Shown: positions 1-9,959 of the stretch, one piece after another
How the letters are laid out: every line of letters starts with the position of its first letter
Numbering within the stretch: position 1 is the stretch's first letter
NCBI RefSeq assembly: GCF_040958095.1
Contig: NC_091185.1
Coordinates: forward strand, 13,039,952-13,103,951
From: Procambarus clarkii
Lineage: Eukaryota > Arthropoda > Malacostraca > Decapoda > Cambaridae
Direction: 5' to 3'
Length of the DNA stretch: 64,000 bases
Translations under genes and position numbers: made by a program
Notes under the pieces: generated by a model
What the model saw: only the letters and a program-made list of their open reading frames with translations
Database searches by the model: none
Told to the model about the DNA's origin: nothing

Positions 1-20
1 TATATATATATATATATATA
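1..20. repeat. (AT)n microsatellite, cut by window edge
   Basis: Pure TA dinucleotides at the window start; the true length is unknown. Confidence 0.9.
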
Positions 21-98
21 TGTTTATATGATGGGATTAATAGTGGGGAGGACTGGGGGATGGAGGAGGGATGCTGTGGCTCAGCAACGCATGACCAG
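21..98 (+). mobile_element. Helitron 3' end, split by the LTR array
   Basis: A G-rich stretch is followed by a hairpin arm ending AGCAACGC and then GCATGACCAG. The same layout ends the other Helitrons here: G-rich minisatellite, hairpin, then about 15 nt to CTAG. The missing last bases (ATACAGCTAT) lie at 17733-17742, beyond the retrotransposon array. This is therefore a plus-strand Helitron tail interrupted just before its terminus. The 5' part lies outside the window. Confidence 0.75.
95..98. repeat. Target-site duplication, left copy (CCAG)
   Basis: CCAG lies directly before the first LTR base and is repeated at 17729-17732 directly after the last base of LTR3. Four to five bp is usual for Ty3/Gypsy integration. 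The matching copies flank the whole three-LTR array rather than one unit. Confidence 0.75.
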
Positions 99-494
99 TG
101 TGACGGTGTTCCCCCCGTTATATTTCTCCCACGCCAGCTGTAAGAGTCATATCCACTTTACCCGAACGTTCTCAATGTTCCGGGGAACAATTTGACATAT
201 GTGGGAGCATTAGGTGTTCTCGCGTTGGCGAGAAATTCGCAAAAGAAGAGTGTTTTGGCCAGTGGTTTAGGCCCTTTTGGACGCCAAGATGACGCCGGCC
301 ACTACAATTTCCCGCCAAGACGTTGTGACGTAAGTGGCACCAGATTGGTCAAGAACAGTGACGTGACACAGGGAGCCAATGAGAAACGCCCCTGGCAAGT
401 ATAACGTCACTAGAGCAGGGGGGGTCAGGACGGCGCGAGCCGTGGCGCCCAGGAGTTTGAAACAGCACATCAAGGAGGTCGGACGTGCGATAGG

Positions 495-519
495 GGATCC
501 TGTCAGTTTGACAGGATCC
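495..519. promoter_or_regulatory. Perfect 11-bp-arm palindrome in LTR U3
   Basis: GGATCCTGTCA and its exact reverse complement are separated by GTT. It recurs as GGATCCTTTCAGTTTGACAGGATCC-like sequence in LTR2 (near 7578) and intact in LTR3 (near 13573). It could be a protein-binding site or simply a hairpin; function is unknown. Confidence 0.4.
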
Positions 520-630
520 CCCATCTCCGGTGGATTTACGCATCACCAGTGGTCTGCGAGCACCTTGTGAGGTCTTCCTATATTCCATGTGTTGGACCGA
601 AGTAGGAATTGACGAGAAATGAGCAGCAAG

Positions 631-1530
631 TCAAATCAAAATCAAATCAAATCAAATGTTTATTTAGTTAAGGTACATACAAGAGATTTTACAAAGAGTG
701 ATGGATTTATAGATAGGGCTAGTACAAACAATGCCTAAAGCCACTATTACGCAAAGCGTTTCGGGCATGAAAAACTTAAATGACTAAAGCTTAATACTAA
801 TTGAGCATAAAGAGTAAAATGAAAACATGGAATGAAAACATAGCTGAAAAAGCAGCACAAATACAATTCTGTCGACAAACAGCGCTCTTTAAAAAAAACA
901 GACATTGGTTGACAATAGAGGGGTAAGGTAGGTTACAGGGAATTTATTAGGTATAGCTTCGTTTTTATCTTAAACTGGTTGAGAGAAGTACAGTCTTTAA
1001 CATGGTTGGGAAGGTCATTCCACAATCTGGGTCCCTTGATTTGTAGAGCATTTCTAGTTTGATTAAGTCGTACTCTAGGAATATCAAAACTGTATTTATT
1101 TCTGGTGTGGTGCTCATGGGTTCTGTTACAACCTTCTATGAAGCTTTTGAGGTCAGGACTGGCATTACAGTTTAGAGTTTTATATATGTATAATACACAT
1201 GAGAGAATGTGCAGTGACTTAATGTCTCTAACATATTCAGAGATTTGAGTAGGGGTACCGAGTGATGTCTGGGGCCAGAGTTGGATATTGTCCTAATAGC
1301 AGCTTTGTGTTGAGTAATTAGAGGACGTAAATGATTTTGGGTAGTAGAGCCCCAAGCACAAATACCATAGTTGAGATATAGATAGATAAAGGAGTAATAG
1401 AGAGTCACCAGGGCAAGGCGGGGTACATAATATCTGATCTTAGAAACAATGCCAACAGTTTTTGAAACTTTTTTTGATATATTTATATATCTAGATATAT
1501 TTATAATATATAGATATATTTTGTCACAAG
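631..1530 (-). mobile_element. 5'-truncated LINE 3' end inserted in LTR1
   Basis: LTR2 and LTR3 read straight through GAGCAGCAAG-TGCTCCAG, whereas LTR1 is interrupted by about 900 bp, with CAAG on both sides as a likely target duplication. On the minus strand, 1408-1172 encodes a short segment in the style of the region after the RT in LINEs (aromatic-rich start, YLNYGICAWG, later AAIRTISNSGPR). The 3' end is a run of TTTGA repeats at about 631-655, as in LINEs with short repeated tails. The clade (CR1/Jockey type) is not fixed. Confidence 0.75.
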
Positions 1531-2621
1531 TGCTCCAGTGACAGGTGCAGCACAGGAGTGAAGTCTAGGAAGTGACGTCTGGGACGTCTGATAGCTTCAC
1601 CAGTCGATTGATGACGTAGCTGCTTGACCAATCCACTGTGATGGAGGAGTTTGACACGACACGTCGAGGACGGCGGACGTGTGCTAGAGGATCCTGTCAG
1701 TCTGACAGTTTTCTCCCCAGATCCGGTGGATTTACGCGTCATCCTGTAGTCTGCAAGCACCCTGTGAGGTCTTCCTATATTCCATGTGTTGGACCGAAGT
1801 AGGAATTGATGAGAAATGAGCAGCAAGAACTCCAGTGACAGGTGTGTTGCAAAAAGTGAAGTCTGAGCAGTGACGTCCGGGACGACTGTGCAGTTTCACC
1901 AGTTTAGGTGGCGACGTAGCGGCTGGGCCAATCCACCGAGAGGCAGGAGAAGAACGAAACTAACTGGGAATCAGAACGACTGCAGCCGAGAGAAAGGGGT
2001 GCAGACGTAGTTGTGAGGAGAAGTCGACGGCCAGGAGACCGACTCCAACCCTTCAAGATGTTGTGGTGGAGCACGGGCCTGCATATGATAGAGCACGGTG
2101 AAGACGCGTTTTTGGGTGTTGAAGAGGTTCCTGGAGAGAGCATCAGTGTGTGTGTGTGGGGGCGCTCCCTACAACGAGTCGAGAGCCGTGACCAGGAGCT
2201 TCAATTCAACTCTCAACAAAGGGCGAGTCCACATCATTGAGGTGAAAGTAGGTAATTCAGTTTTCCCTCCCAATTCCCCTTTAGTCAGCTATTTAGCCAG
2301 AGTATCTTCTATGTCGTGAGCAGGGCACACCAATGTCTATGTCATAGTATGGCACAGTTGTGCAGAGAGATGCTGTAGAGAGCTCTCGCGAAATATATAT
2401 GTGGTGTGTGAGTGCACCTGAGATTTATCGAAGAGTTTGCTGTGTCAAGGATATTTATACTCATGTAACATTAATATTATATGTTTGTGTCAGAGAGTAT
2501 ATATATATATAAATGTACCATTTATTAGTATAAGGCTGTGTGCCCCGTATGGACTCATTATTGCTAATATTAATGAAGTGATCTATATATATGCTGGAGT
2601 ATTGAATAGAATATTCATGTG

Positions 2622-2882
2622 TACAGTGATTTACTGTGTTTATTGCCACTGAAGTAACTTACTGTGTTTGGGGCCATTATTGTGATCTACTGTGTTTAAT
2701 GCCAGTACAGTGAGCTACGGTGTTTATTGCCATTATAGTGATCTACTGTTTATTGACAGTACAGTGAGCTACTGTGTTTATTGGCAGTATTGTGATTTAC
2801 GGTGTTTATTGACAGAATAATAATTTACTGTGTTTGCTACCATTGTAGTAATTTACTGTGTTGATTGCTAGTATTGTGGTTA
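2622..2882 (+). repeat. Diverged ~30-bp tandem repeat inside the LTR
   Basis: About nine imperfect units of the type GTGATCTACTGTGTTTATTG. It is present at the same place in all three LTRs (also about 8886-9150 and 16776-17036), so it is part of the LTR and older than the array. Confidence 0.7.
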
Positions 2883-3161
2883 CCGTGAAATTAAAGATAG
2901 ACGCGCTTAATGCCAGGACAACAAGTACAGAGAGAGTATACAGTGAGGGGGGCGTGGCAGCTGGGAGTGTTCGGCGGAGGGGGAGTGTTGCCATAGTGTA
3001 GAGTTCCAGATTTATGAAGAGGGAGTGATTTGCTGCCATGTACTTCGTTGCCTTGTTGTTGATCCAGAGCTATAATACTTTAATATTTCAAGTAAAATAC
3101 AAAACCACCTTCGTGTTTGCATTATCCCTCCATTACTTGTTGCTATTGAGATTATTGGGTC

Positions 3162-3170
3162 TATATAAAG
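3162..3170 (+). promoter_or_regulatory. TATA-box candidate of LTR1
   Basis: TATATAAAG, about 410 bp before the LTR end and conserved in LTR2 (9429-9437) and LTR3 (17314-17322). A reasonable retrotransposon promoter; no start site can be read from sequence alone. Confidence 0.45.
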
Positions 3171-3578
3171 AGAGAGTGATTGAGATATATACCTGCCTGT
3201 TACCAGTTTTAGTTAGTGTGCTCTCTGCCACTATTACCACAATTCCACAATACCACTGCCGTGTTACTGGACACGGAGAACACCAGTTGGCGATCTTTCA
3301 GATAGCAGTAGAGCCCTTTGTCGGGGCGGGTACACGTTCAAGAGAGTAGATCGTGTTCCCACTCGTCTTCAGGCTATAAGGCCGGCCGGAGGTAGACTGG
3401 GATACTCTCCAGGTGAACAGTGGCACCTTGAGGATGGAGTGAAGACCCGCAGGCTACAGTAAGTAACAGTTATCACCAGTAGTACTTGGTGGTGGCTGGT
3501 GAGAGATTAAAAGAAACCCCGACATTGGCGGCCTTGCCAGGATATTAAGTACGGTTACTGACTGACGAGTCCCCGACA

Positions 3579-3597
3579 TTGGCGACCTTGCCAGGAT
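3579..3597 (+). other. Primer-binding site of internal copy 1
   Basis: TTGGCGACCTTGCCAGGAT follows the LTR end CCCCGACA. TGG at the start would pair with the CCA tail of a tRNA. I could not assign the tRNA. Confidence 0.6.
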
Positions 3598-3698
3598 AAC
3601 GATTAAGGATTACGATCATGGATAACGATTAAGATTGTGGTGTTTAATAGTGGCCAGAAGTATCAGGTACAGGTAACATATTCACTCATAGCACAGGT

Positions 3699-5410
3699 AT
3701 GGAGGACGATAAGGTGGCAAAGTTTATTGATACAAGAGATGAGCAGGTGCTGGAGGATTGCACCAAGGCGCAGCTGCAGTTGATAGCTGACCACTTTGGG
3801 ATAAAGTTGAGATCCTGCAAAGTGGGAGAGAGGAGGCTTGATATTATGACACAGCTCAGGGCCCGTGATGAGGCTTTGGGGAGGAATGGCCACAGACACC
3901 TGCCAGCGCAGGGGAGAACTTGAGCATTGGTGGAAGCAGTAGAGGATCCAGCGGCAGTAGGCGCAGCGTTAAGCTGGAGATAATGAAGCTGCAACTGGAG
4001 GCACAGCTGAAGCGGGAAGAACAAGAACGAGAAGCACTGCTGAGGAGAGAAGAAGCACAGCGGAAGCGTGAAGAACGGGAAGCACAGCTGAAGCGTGAAG
4101 AACAAGAACGAGAAGCACAGCTGAGGAGAGAAGAAGCGCAGCTGAAGCGTGAAGAATGAGAGGCACAGCTGAGACGGGAAGAGCGTGAGCACGAAGCACA
4201 GTTGAGGCGTGAAGAACGAGAAGCACAGCTGAAGCGTGAGGAACTAGAAGCGCAGTTAAAGCAGCAAGAGATTGAAGCTAACAGAGAGGTTGAGCTGAAG
4301 CGGGCTGAACTAGGCTAGCCCTACCTGCACCCCCACAGCAAGAAGACCGCCGAGTGCGAGAGCGAGATTTACCGGTCTTTGTGCCTAATGAAGCTGAGGG
4401 CCTCTTTGACCACTTCGAGAGAGTAGCTACCTTGAAGAAGTGGCCAAGAACAGAGTGGGCGGAGCTGGTTCAGGGTAGGCTCACCGGTGAAGCTCGTAAA
4501 GCCTACAACATGCTGGACCTCAAGGAATGCACCAATTATGAGGCTGCAGTGCTCCACTCTTTCAGTCTGACACCAAAATGTTATAGGAAAAGATTCCGAG
4601 AATGTACCCGTTCGCCCGGAAAATCTTATGCAGAGACGGCGAGGGACATGGAGAGAAAATTCCTGAAGTGGTTGGAATCTGAAGGAGCTAAGTCAGCTGA
4701 GGAGGTCAAGCGGCTAATAGTCATGGAGAAATTTATGTCCGTGCTCTCTCCTGAGATCAGGATTAGAGTCAAGGAGGCGGACATAAAGGACCTGAGGGCT
4801 GCTGCTGACAGAGCTGACATGTTGGAGGAAGCCTTGCGACGGTCGGCCGAGCGGTCAGCACGCTGGACTTGTGATCCTGTGGTCCTGGGTTCGATCCCAG
4901 GCGCCGGCGAGAAACAATGGGCAGAGTTTCTTTCACCCTATGCCCCCTGTTACCTAGCAGTAAAATAGGTACCTGGGTGTTAGTCAGCTGTCACGGGCTG
5001 CTTCCTGGGGGTGGAGTCCTGGTCGAGGGCCGGGCCGCGGGGACACTAAAAGCAACGAAATCATCTCAAGATAACCTCAAGATAACCACGCAGAGAGGGA
5101 CCACACCGACAGCCAGTATACTCCGGATATGGGAGCAGTTATAGAAAGACTGACGGATGGAGGACAGGAACGAGTTCTCGTAAGTCCCACCTCTCGAGTG
5201 CAGACGGTAGGGTATCGAAGAGTTCTGTGGAACCGGCCAAGAAGCCCCTAGCTGAGAGTGGTAGAGTTGTTGCTGTGACGAGAGACGGTGCGAAGGTGAC
5301 GACGGAAGGCGCGAGGAAGACCCACAGAAGAAGAAGAAGGATCCGCTGCTACAACTGTGGAGGATTTGCACACGTCGCGCGGGAATGCAGACGCCCTAAG
5401 CAGCGGGAGA
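3699..5410 (+). pseudogene. gag: gag, copy 1: SAP-like N-end, coiled coil, SCAN-like capsid, zinc knuckle
   Basis: The protein would form the particle core. It begins MEDDKVAKF at 3699 with a helical SAP-like segment. Next comes a long charged coiled coil of repeated QLKREEQE and RREEAQ units (about 3960-4300). The region 4354-4830 resembles the SCAN domain (RKRFRECTRSPGKSYAETAR, then ERKFLKWLE and a VMEKFMSVL motif). A CCHC knuckle with spacing C-X2-C-X4-H-X4-C lies at 5347-5388. Damage: a frameshift near 3895-3920, TGA at 4157 (shared with copy 2), a one-base loss near 4316 (GAACTAGGCTAG against GAACTAGGGCTAG), and a SINE at 4841-5086. SCAN domains are known to derive from Gmr1-type gag, which fits. 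Confidence 0.82.
4841..5086 (+). mobile_element. tRNA-derived SINE in gag copy 1
   Basis: The head is tRNA-like: A-box-like GGCCGAGCGGTCAGCACGC and B-box GGTTCGATCCC, and a plausible anticodon loop CTTGTGA. An unrelated body follows, and the tail repeats CTCAAGATAAC. Copy 2 at about 11103 has the empty site (GCGAC-CACGCAG), which fixes both ends exactly. I see no clear target duplication. It is a retroposon, not a working tRNA gene. I recognise the body as a common decapod SINE from memory only. Confidence 0.85.
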
Positions 5411-6235
5411 ACGTTGCTTTCGTTCGGGTGGAGGACCAGGAGGCCGAGAGGGTGCGGGATGAGCCCGTACCAAGTGGGGAGAAAAGAGTTCACTCATTCG
5501 TGTGTGAGGGGACCGTAAGGATGGGGGACGCAGACCCCATTCCTGTGAAGATATTGAGAGACACCGGGGCAGATTTTACCCTGGTGAGTAGAACTCTGTT
5601 CCCCGAGGGTTACGAGAGTACCAGTGTAGGGGTGGCAGTTGTGACCACTGTGGGAGGCCCAGTGAGGATGCCCCTGCACGAGGTGACTTTATATTCTGAT
5701 TATGGCTGCCAGACCCTAGTGGTAGGGGTCTGTGCCTCGATGCCCAAGATGGAGGCGCAAGTCATCCTTGGGAATGATGCCTGTGGAGGATATGTCCTCC
5801 CTAACCTCGTGAAGAGTGAGGAGTGTTTGGAGCACTATATAGGGAAAGGCGGAGTGTTAGACGCCTGTGGGAACGAGAAGGAAATCGCCGAGGTGGCGTT
5901 CCCTGTGTGTGCTGTGATCCCAAGACGGTGCAACGAACACGAAGTGAATGGATCTGATGGGGCTGAAGAAGAGTCGTCTGACAGCCTGGGAGTCGGTTCC
6001 TCTTCGTGGAACCCGGAGGACAAGTGGAGGGCGATGGCAACCCGGATGGTGAGCTACAGGTGAACCTCGCCAGTTCTCTTGGAGTGGACCACACTCGTCT
6101 GGGGGAGTTACAGCAGGTGGAGTTCCCAGATTTGATTCAGGAGTCCAAAGGAAGGCGTGTTGGTCCTGAGAGGGCCACTCATTTTTATATGCAGGACGGA
6201 ATGCTGATGAGACAATGGAGGCCTGTGAGAATGGA
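5411..6235 (+). pseudogene. pol: pol, copy 1: aspartic protease and linker
   Basis: Continues the zinc-knuckle frame. The protease active site DTGA is at 5560-5571 (KILRDTGADFTLV), followed by a hydrophobic strand pattern and a second-half motif VILGNDACGG near 5760. The frame ends at 6063, and the integrase region opens in another frame from 6006, so there is a frameshift near 6000 (copy 2 stays open here with GVDNLFVEPGG). In ordinary Ty3/Gypsy elements RT and RNase H would come next; here the linker leads directly to integrase. Confidence 0.78.
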
Positions 6236-7079
6236 AGCCGGAGAAGAATCACTAGGTACGAGGCACCAGGTAGTGTTGCCGGCCCAGTGCAGAGCGGCGG
6301 TGCTGGATATGTCGCACTCCGTGGATTCTGCAGGTCACTTGGGGGTGACCAAGACTTTACGTAAGATCAGGGACTATTTCTACTGGCCGAGAATGGACGC
6401 CGACGTAAGGCGTCACTGCAAGACGTGCTTGCCTTGCCAGAGGGCAGGGAAGAGCCAACCCGCAATACCAAGGGCCCCGTTAGTCCCTTGTTCCTGCATT
6501 TGGGCCTGCGTTTGAGCGTCTGTTGGTCGACGGGGTAGGACCGTTGCCATGGACGAAAAAAGAAAATACCTACCTGATGACCATCATGTGTGAATCGACA
6601 AGATTTCCGGAAGCTGTCCCGATGCGACGTTTGACGTTGAAATGTGTAGCCGGGCAGTTACAGCGATTTTTCTCTTGGGTGGGAATGCCCAGAGAAATCC
6701 AGACAGACTGTGGAAGTATATTCCAGTCCAAATGGTTCAGACAGACCGTGACAAATTGGGGAGTGACTCAGATTCGGGCGTCGCCATACCGACCGCAGTC
6801 ACAAGGGGCGATCGAAAGGTTTCACTCCACCCTGAAAACTATTCTGAGAGTGTTCTGTGCAGAACAAGGAGCTGAGGGAGATGAGGTAGTGTACCCTGCG
6901 TTGTTTGTCATACGAAACGCTGTGGTAGAGTCGTTAGGTTTCTCACCGTTCCAGCTGGTATATGGACATGAGGTACGGAGGCCTCTGTCCATGCTGAGAG
7001 AACAATGGGCACCAGGAGTGACCGTGGGAATGGTCAACGAATACGTAAGGAGCATCTCGCATTGGCGGCAGGAATACTG
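6236..7079 (+). pseudogene. pol: pol, copy 1: integrase
   Basis: The zinc-binding N-domain has H...GHLGVTKTL, DYFYWPRM and C-KTCLPC at about 6310-6450 (HHCC). The core has the three acidic residues in order: LLVDGVGPLP near 6523, IQTDCGSIF near 6700 and GAIERFHSTLK near 6805. These fit a DDE integrase. A frameshift and TGA near 6500-6515 break it between the N-domain and core, and copy 2 has the same break. The C-terminal part (FQLVYGHEVRRPLSML) is typical for Gypsy integrases. Confidence 0.85.
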
Positions 7080-7146
7080 GTTGGAAATTAAGCTCATCAG
7101 AGGGAAGGACAACGTGGTAGCGGATGCCCTGTCCCGAGTACACTAA
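7080..7146 (+). pseudogene. pol: pol, copy 1: RNase H C-terminal tail after integrase
   Basis: The last 22 codons read WLEIKLIRGKDNVVADALSR plus VH and stop. GKDNVVADALSR is the hallmark end of the Ty3/Gypsy RNase H domain, which normally precedes integrase. Here it follows integrase directly and ends 33 bp before the LTR. The simplest reading is a copia-like order (PR-IN-RT-RH) as in Gmr1, with RT and most of RNase H deleted. Confidence 0.75.
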
Positions 7147-7160
7147 ACCGATATGACTTT

Positions 7161-7179
7161 TATTTTAAGGAGAGGGGTA
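7161..7179 (+). other. Polypurine tract of copy 1
   Basis: AAGGAGAGGGG precedes TA and then the LTR start TGTGACGG. Equivalent to AGGGTGAGGGG before LTR3. Confidence 0.6.
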
Positions 7180-7405
7180 TGTGACGGTGTTCACCCCCTT
7201 ATATTTCTCCCACGCCAGCTTTAAAAGTCATATCCACTTTACCCAAAGGTTCTCTACCTTCCGGGGAACAATTTGACATATGTGAGAGCATTAGGCGTTC
7301 TCGCGTTGGCGATAAATTCGCAAAAGAAGAGTGTTCTGGCCAGTGGTTTAGGCCCTTTAGGACGCCAAGATGGCGCCGGCCACTACGATTTCCCGCAAGA
7401 CGTTG

Positions 7406-7413
7406 TGACGTCA
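7406..7413. promoter_or_regulatory. CRE-like TGACGTCA in LTR2
   Basis: Perfect palindromic TGACGTCA. A second lies at 7487-7494, and LTR3 keeps one at 13481-13488. LTR1 has mutated versions (TGACGTAA, AACGTCAC). CCAAT motifs are nearby (for example GGGCCAATCCA near 7808). This resembles a U3 enhancer; binding is inferred only from the motif. Confidence 0.35.
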
Positions 7414-7486
7414 GTGGCACCAGATTGGTTAAGAACAGTGACGTGGCTCAGAAATGAGAAACAATGAGAAACGCCCCTGGCAAGCA

Positions 7487-7494
7487 TGACGTCA
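7487..7494. promoter_or_regulatory. Second CRE-like TGACGTCA in LTR2
   Basis: Perfect TGACGTCA, 81 bp from the first. Confidence 0.35.
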
Positions 7495-8679
7495 TGAGAG
7501 CAGGGGAGGTCCGGACGGCACGGTCCGTGGCGCCCAGGAGTTTGATACGGCACGTCAAGGAGGTCGGACATGCGATAGGGGATCCTTTCAGTTTGACAGG
7601 ATCCCCTATCTCCGGTGGATTTACGCATCACCAGTGGTCTGCCAGCACCTTGTGAGGTCTTCCTATATTCCATGTGTTGGGCCGAAGTAGGAATTGACAA
7701 GAAATGAGCAGCAAGTGCTCCAGTAACAGGTGCAGCGCAGGAGTGAAGTCTAGGCAGTGACGTCTGGGACGTCTGATAGCTTCACCAGTCGGTTGATGAC
7801 GTAGTGGCTGGGCCAATCCATCATCAGGGAGGAGTTTGACACGACACGTCGAGGAGGGCGGATGTGCGCTAGGGGATCCTGTCAGTCTGACAGTTTTCTC
7901 CCCAGATCCGGTGGATTTACGCGTCATCCTGTAGTCTGCAAGCACCCTGTCAGGTCTTCCTATATTCCATGTGTTGGACCGAAGTAGGAATTGACGAGAA
8001 ATGAGCAGCAAGTGTTCCAGTGACAGGTGTGTTGCAAGAAGGGAAGTCTGAGCAGTGACGTCCGGGATGGCTGTGCAGTTTCACCAGTTTAGGTGACGAC
8101 GTAGCGGCTGGGCCAATCCACCGAGAAGCAGGAGAAGAACGAAGCTAACTGGGAATTAGGAAGACTGTAGCCGAGAGAAAGGCCTGCAGACGTAGTTGTG
8201 AGGAAAAGTCGACGGCCCAGAGACCGACTCCAACCCTTCAAGAAGTTGTGGAGGAGCACGGGCCTGCAGAGGATAGAGCACGGTGAAGACGCGTTTTTGG
8301 ATGTTGAAGAGGTTCCTGGAGAGAGTATCAGTGTGTGTGTGGGGGCGCTCCCTACAACGAGTCGAGAGCCGGAACCAGGAGCTTCAATTCAACTCTCAGC
8401 AGAGGGCGAATCCACATCATTGAGGTGGAAGTAGGTAATTCAGTTTTCCCTCCCCATTCCCCTTTAGTCAGCTATTTAGCCAGAGTATCTTCTATGTCGT
8501 AAGCAGGGCTCACCAATGTCTATGTCACAGTAAGGCACAGTTGTGCAGAGAGATGCTGTAGAGAGCTCTCGTGAAATATATATGTGGTGCGCGAGTGCAC
8601 CTGTGATTTATCAAAGAGATTGCTGTGTCAAGGATATTTATACTCATGTGACATTAATATTATAAGTTTGTGTCAGAGA

Positions 8680-8779
<100 letters not shown>

Positions 8780-9839
8780 GTACCATTTATTTGAATAAGG
8801 CTGTGTGCCCCGTATGGACTCATTATTGCTAATATTGATGAAGTGATCTATATATATGCTGGAGTATTGAATAGTATATTCATGTGTACAGTGATTTACT
8901 GTGTTTATTGCCATTGAAGTAACTTACTGTGTTTGGGGCCATTATTGTGATCTACTGTGTTTAATGCTAGTATAGTGAGCTACGGTGTTTATTGCCATTA
9001 TAGTGATCTACTGTGCTCATTGACAGTACAGTGAGCTACTGTGTTTATTGGCAGTATAGCGATTTACGGTGTTTATTGACAGTATAATAATTTACTGTGT
9101 TTGCTACCATTGTAGTAATTTACTGTGTTGATTGCTAGTATTGTGGTTACCGTGAAATTAAAGAAATAGGCGCTTAACGCCAGGACAACAAGTACAGAGA
9201 GAGTATACAGTGAGGGGGGCGTGGCAGCTGGGAGTGTTCAGCGGAGGGGGAGTGTTGCCATAGTGTAGAGTTCCAGATTTATGAAGAGGGAGTGATTTGC
9301 TGCCATGTACTTCGTTGCCTTGTTGTTGATCCAGAGCTATAATACTTTAATATTTTAATTAAAATACAAAACCACCCTTGTGTTTGCATTATTCCTCCAT
9401 TACTTGTTGCTATTGAGATTATTGGGTCTATATAAAGAAAGAGTGATTGAGATATATACCTGCCTGTTACCAGTTTTAGTTAGTGTGCTCTCTGCCACTA
9501 TTACCACAATTCCACAAGCGTGTTACTGGACACGGAGAACACCAGTTGGCGACCTTTCAGATATCAGTAGAGCCCTTTGTTGGGGCGGGCACACGTTCAA
9601 GAGAGTAGAGCGTGTTCCCACTCGTCTTCAGGCTATAAGGCCGGCCGGAGATAAAACTGGGATACTCTCCAGGTGAACAGTGGCACCTTGAGGATGGAGT
9701 GAAGACCCGCAGGGCTACAGTAAGTAACAGTTATCACCAGTTGTACTTGGTGGTGGCTGGTGAGAGATTAAAAGTAATCCCGACATTGGCGGCCTTGCAA
9801 GGATATTAAGTACGGTTACTGACTAACGAATCCCCGACA

Positions 9840-9858
9840 TTGGCGACCTTGCCAGGAT
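9840..9858 (+). other. Primer-binding site of internal copy 2
   Basis: TTGGCGACCTTGCCAGGAT right after CCCCGACA; identical to copy 1. Confidence 0.6.
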
Positions 9859-9959
9859 AACGATTAAGGATTACGATCAAGGATAACGATTAAGATTGTG
9901 GTGTTTAATAGTGGCCAGAAGTATCAGGTACAGGTAACATATTCACTCATAGCACAGGT

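Larger units (their letters stand above)
99..3578 (+). repeat. LTR1 of the array (3480 bp, with LINE insertion)
   Basis: Starts TG and ends CA. Without the LINE at 631-1530 it is about 2.58 kb, matching LTR2. The 5' part holds two to three diverged copies of a roughly 300-bp block, each with the phrase CCATGTGTTGGACCGAAGTA. The left block contains a perfect palindrome with 11-bp arms (495-505 / 509-519, loop GTT). A TATA-like box lies at 3162-3170. The 3' end carries a second, older-looking LTR-end/PBS junction at 3517-3545. Confidence 0.88.

Noticed and set aside
3686..4226. Minus-strand Leu/Phe/Ser-rich ORFs opposite gag (also 9924-10488)
   Set aside because: Antisense shadow of the charged coiled-coil repeats.
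4841..4910. Functional tRNA gene
   Set aside because: The acceptor ends do not pair cleanly and the tRNA-like part continues into the known SINE-type body; it is a retroposon head.
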